Shown: piece after piece, positions 63,270-64,000 of the stretch
Layout: each line of letters begins with the position of its first letter
Numbering within the stretch: the first letter of the stretch is position 1
Source of the DNA: Nitrospinae bacterium CG11_big_fil_rev_8_21_14_0_20_45_15
Lineage (GTDB): Bacteria > Nitrospinota > Nitrospinia > Nitrospinales > VA-1
DNA length: 64,000 nt
Assembly (NCBI GenBank): GCA_002787235.1
Contig: PCWG01000028.1
Coordinates: 1-64,000 of the forward strand
Direction: 5' to 3'
Made by a program: the position numbers and the translations under genes
The notes under the pieces: model-generated
Databases searched by the model: none
Told to the model about the DNA's origin: nothing
Seen by the model: the letters and a program-made list of their open reading frames with translations, nothing else

Positions 63270-64000
63270 ATGAGTAAAGATAAAATAAAAATTTGCGAAG
63301 ATTTGGCAGATATCATGCCGCCGGAGTATCAGGATCTCGTTGAAGACGCAACTTACGGAGACCAAGATCGTGGCTGGAAAGATGTTGGTTCTTCCAAAGA
63401 ACTTATAGAACAGCATTCTCTTTGTGCGGGTTGTCCCGAGTCTATAGCTTTCCGCTATGTTCTGGCCAGCTTGCCCGCACCCGAAGACACGGTATTTGTA
63501 GGTTCCACCGGTTGCACCAGTCTGGTATTCCCGCATGTGGCCGTACAAAACATCCATTCGCTTTTCGGGAATCAGAATGCAATTGCTTCAGGTTTGCACC
63601 GCGCTTTGAAAGTACGCTTTCCTGACAAAGTGAAAGATGTTGTGGTTTTGGCTGGTGACGGTGCAACCGTTGATATCGGCTTGGACATGACCCTTCAATC
63701 CTGGTTCCGTCAGGAAAAATTCACGACCATTTGTTTTGACAACGAATTGTATGCAAACACAGGTGGGCAGGAGAGTGGACTCATGCAAAAAGGCTTTGTT
63801 TCCAAAATGGCTCCCGTTGGGAAGCTGTTTGATAAAGTCCGATTGGCTGAAATCGCTCGTGAGTCAGGTTGTCATTATGTGGCATGTTTGACCGTAAGCA
63901 AGCCCAATCGTGTTGAGAAAGCATTGAAAAATGCAATTCTCGTTGCGCGTGAATTCGGACCAACCTTTATCCAGCTTTATACGCCTTGTATCCTCGAAAT
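63270..64000 (+). CDS. 2-oxoacid:ferredoxin oxidoreductase beta subunit (3' end beyond the window)
   Basis: The first 243 codons of the thiamine-diphosphate-binding beta subunit. C52, C55, C82 and C240 occupy the positions of the [4Fe-4S] ligands known in this family (HSLCAGCPESI, STGCTS, TPCILE). GDG at 129-131 begins the thiamine/magnesium motif, completed by NELYANTGGQ. The frame is open to the window edge. The gene is 94 bases downstream of the alpha subunit; gamma and ferredoxin-like delta genes are expected next, outside the window. Confidence 0.92.
   Translation, partial: MSKDKIKICEDLADIMPPEYQDLVEDATYGDQDRGWKDVGSSKELIEQHSLCAGCPESIAFRYVLASLPAPEDTVFVGSTGCTSLVFPHVAVQNIHSLFGNQNAIASGLHRALKVRFPDKVKDVVVLAGDGATVDIGLDMTLQSWFRQEKFTTICFDNELYANTGGQESGLMQKGFVSKMAPVGKLFDKVRLAEIARESGCHYVACLTVSKPNRVEKALKNAILVAREFGPTFIQLYTPCILE

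Overview
The window is a 64 kb piece of a Gram-negative bacterial chromosome of moderate GC content. The genes are tightly packed, many overlap by 4 bases, and no rRNA, tRNA, CRISPR array or insertion sequence was recognised. The gene set suggests an autotrophic, marine-type bacterium close to the Nitrospinota (Nitrospina-like). The reasons are a five-subunit-type 2-oxoacid:ferredoxin oxidoreductase with a CdhB-like epsilon subunit, a type B succinate dehydrogenase/fumarate reductase (reductive TCA enzymes), a single-enzyme squalene synthase with a squalene-hopene cyclase, molybdenum cofactor genes, and a UBact-type ubiquitin-like/proteasome cluster. This assignment is inference from gene content; no database was searched.

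Layout. Positions 1-3100 (minus) carry a large secreted PKD/HYR-repeat protein, running off the left edge, and a small secreted partner. Positions 3481-8412 (minus) hold a compact operon: an ATP-grasp-like protein, a glutaredoxin, a lysine 2,3-aminomutase, a membrane-bound spermidine-synthase-like protein and a small membrane protein. A divergent isoaspartyl peptidase/asparaginase lies next to it. Positions 9467-20142 include a DUF5610-like protein, a small secreted protein with its own promoter and hairpin, a SprA-family putative metalloprotease, purD, an unusual hybrid amino-acid ABC transporter, mtnP, a giant Sel1-repeat protein and a J-domain protein. Positions 20676-25941 encode periplasmic thiol-redox proteins (a TlpA-like thioredoxin and an FGE-CcdA fusion), lipoproteins, an M23 peptidase, apt and a chalcone-isomerase-like protein. 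Positions 26053-33879 contain succinate dehydrogenase (C-A-B), ispH, squalene synthase and several small membrane proteins.

The most notable block is 34018-40464, an apparently co-transcribed series: mobB-mobA fusion, moeA, proteasomal ATPase (ARC/Mpa), Dop, UBact and a proteasome beta subunit, each overlapping or nearly touching the next. A good promoter-like sequence lies at 33926-33954. UBact ends in Gly-Gln, so it would need Dop deamidation before ligation. Neither the alpha subunit (prcA) nor the ligase (pafA) is present in the window: a secreted FG-GAP protein follows directly.

Positions 40645-52325 carry envelope proteins (FG-GAP protein, alginate-export-type porin, MltA, AsmA-like), rnhA and squalene-hopene cyclase. 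Positions 52477-57978 hold a MacA/MacB-type exporter interrupted by a decayed opposite-strand peptidase gene with two apparent homopolymer frameshifts. Positions 58138-60949 contain a response-regulator/kinase hybrid with a predicted leaderless transcript, a urate-oxidase-N-like membrane protein and a ferritin-like protein. Positions 61215-64000 begin the 2-oxoacid:ferredoxin oxidoreductase operon, which has a near-consensus promoter and continues past the right edge.
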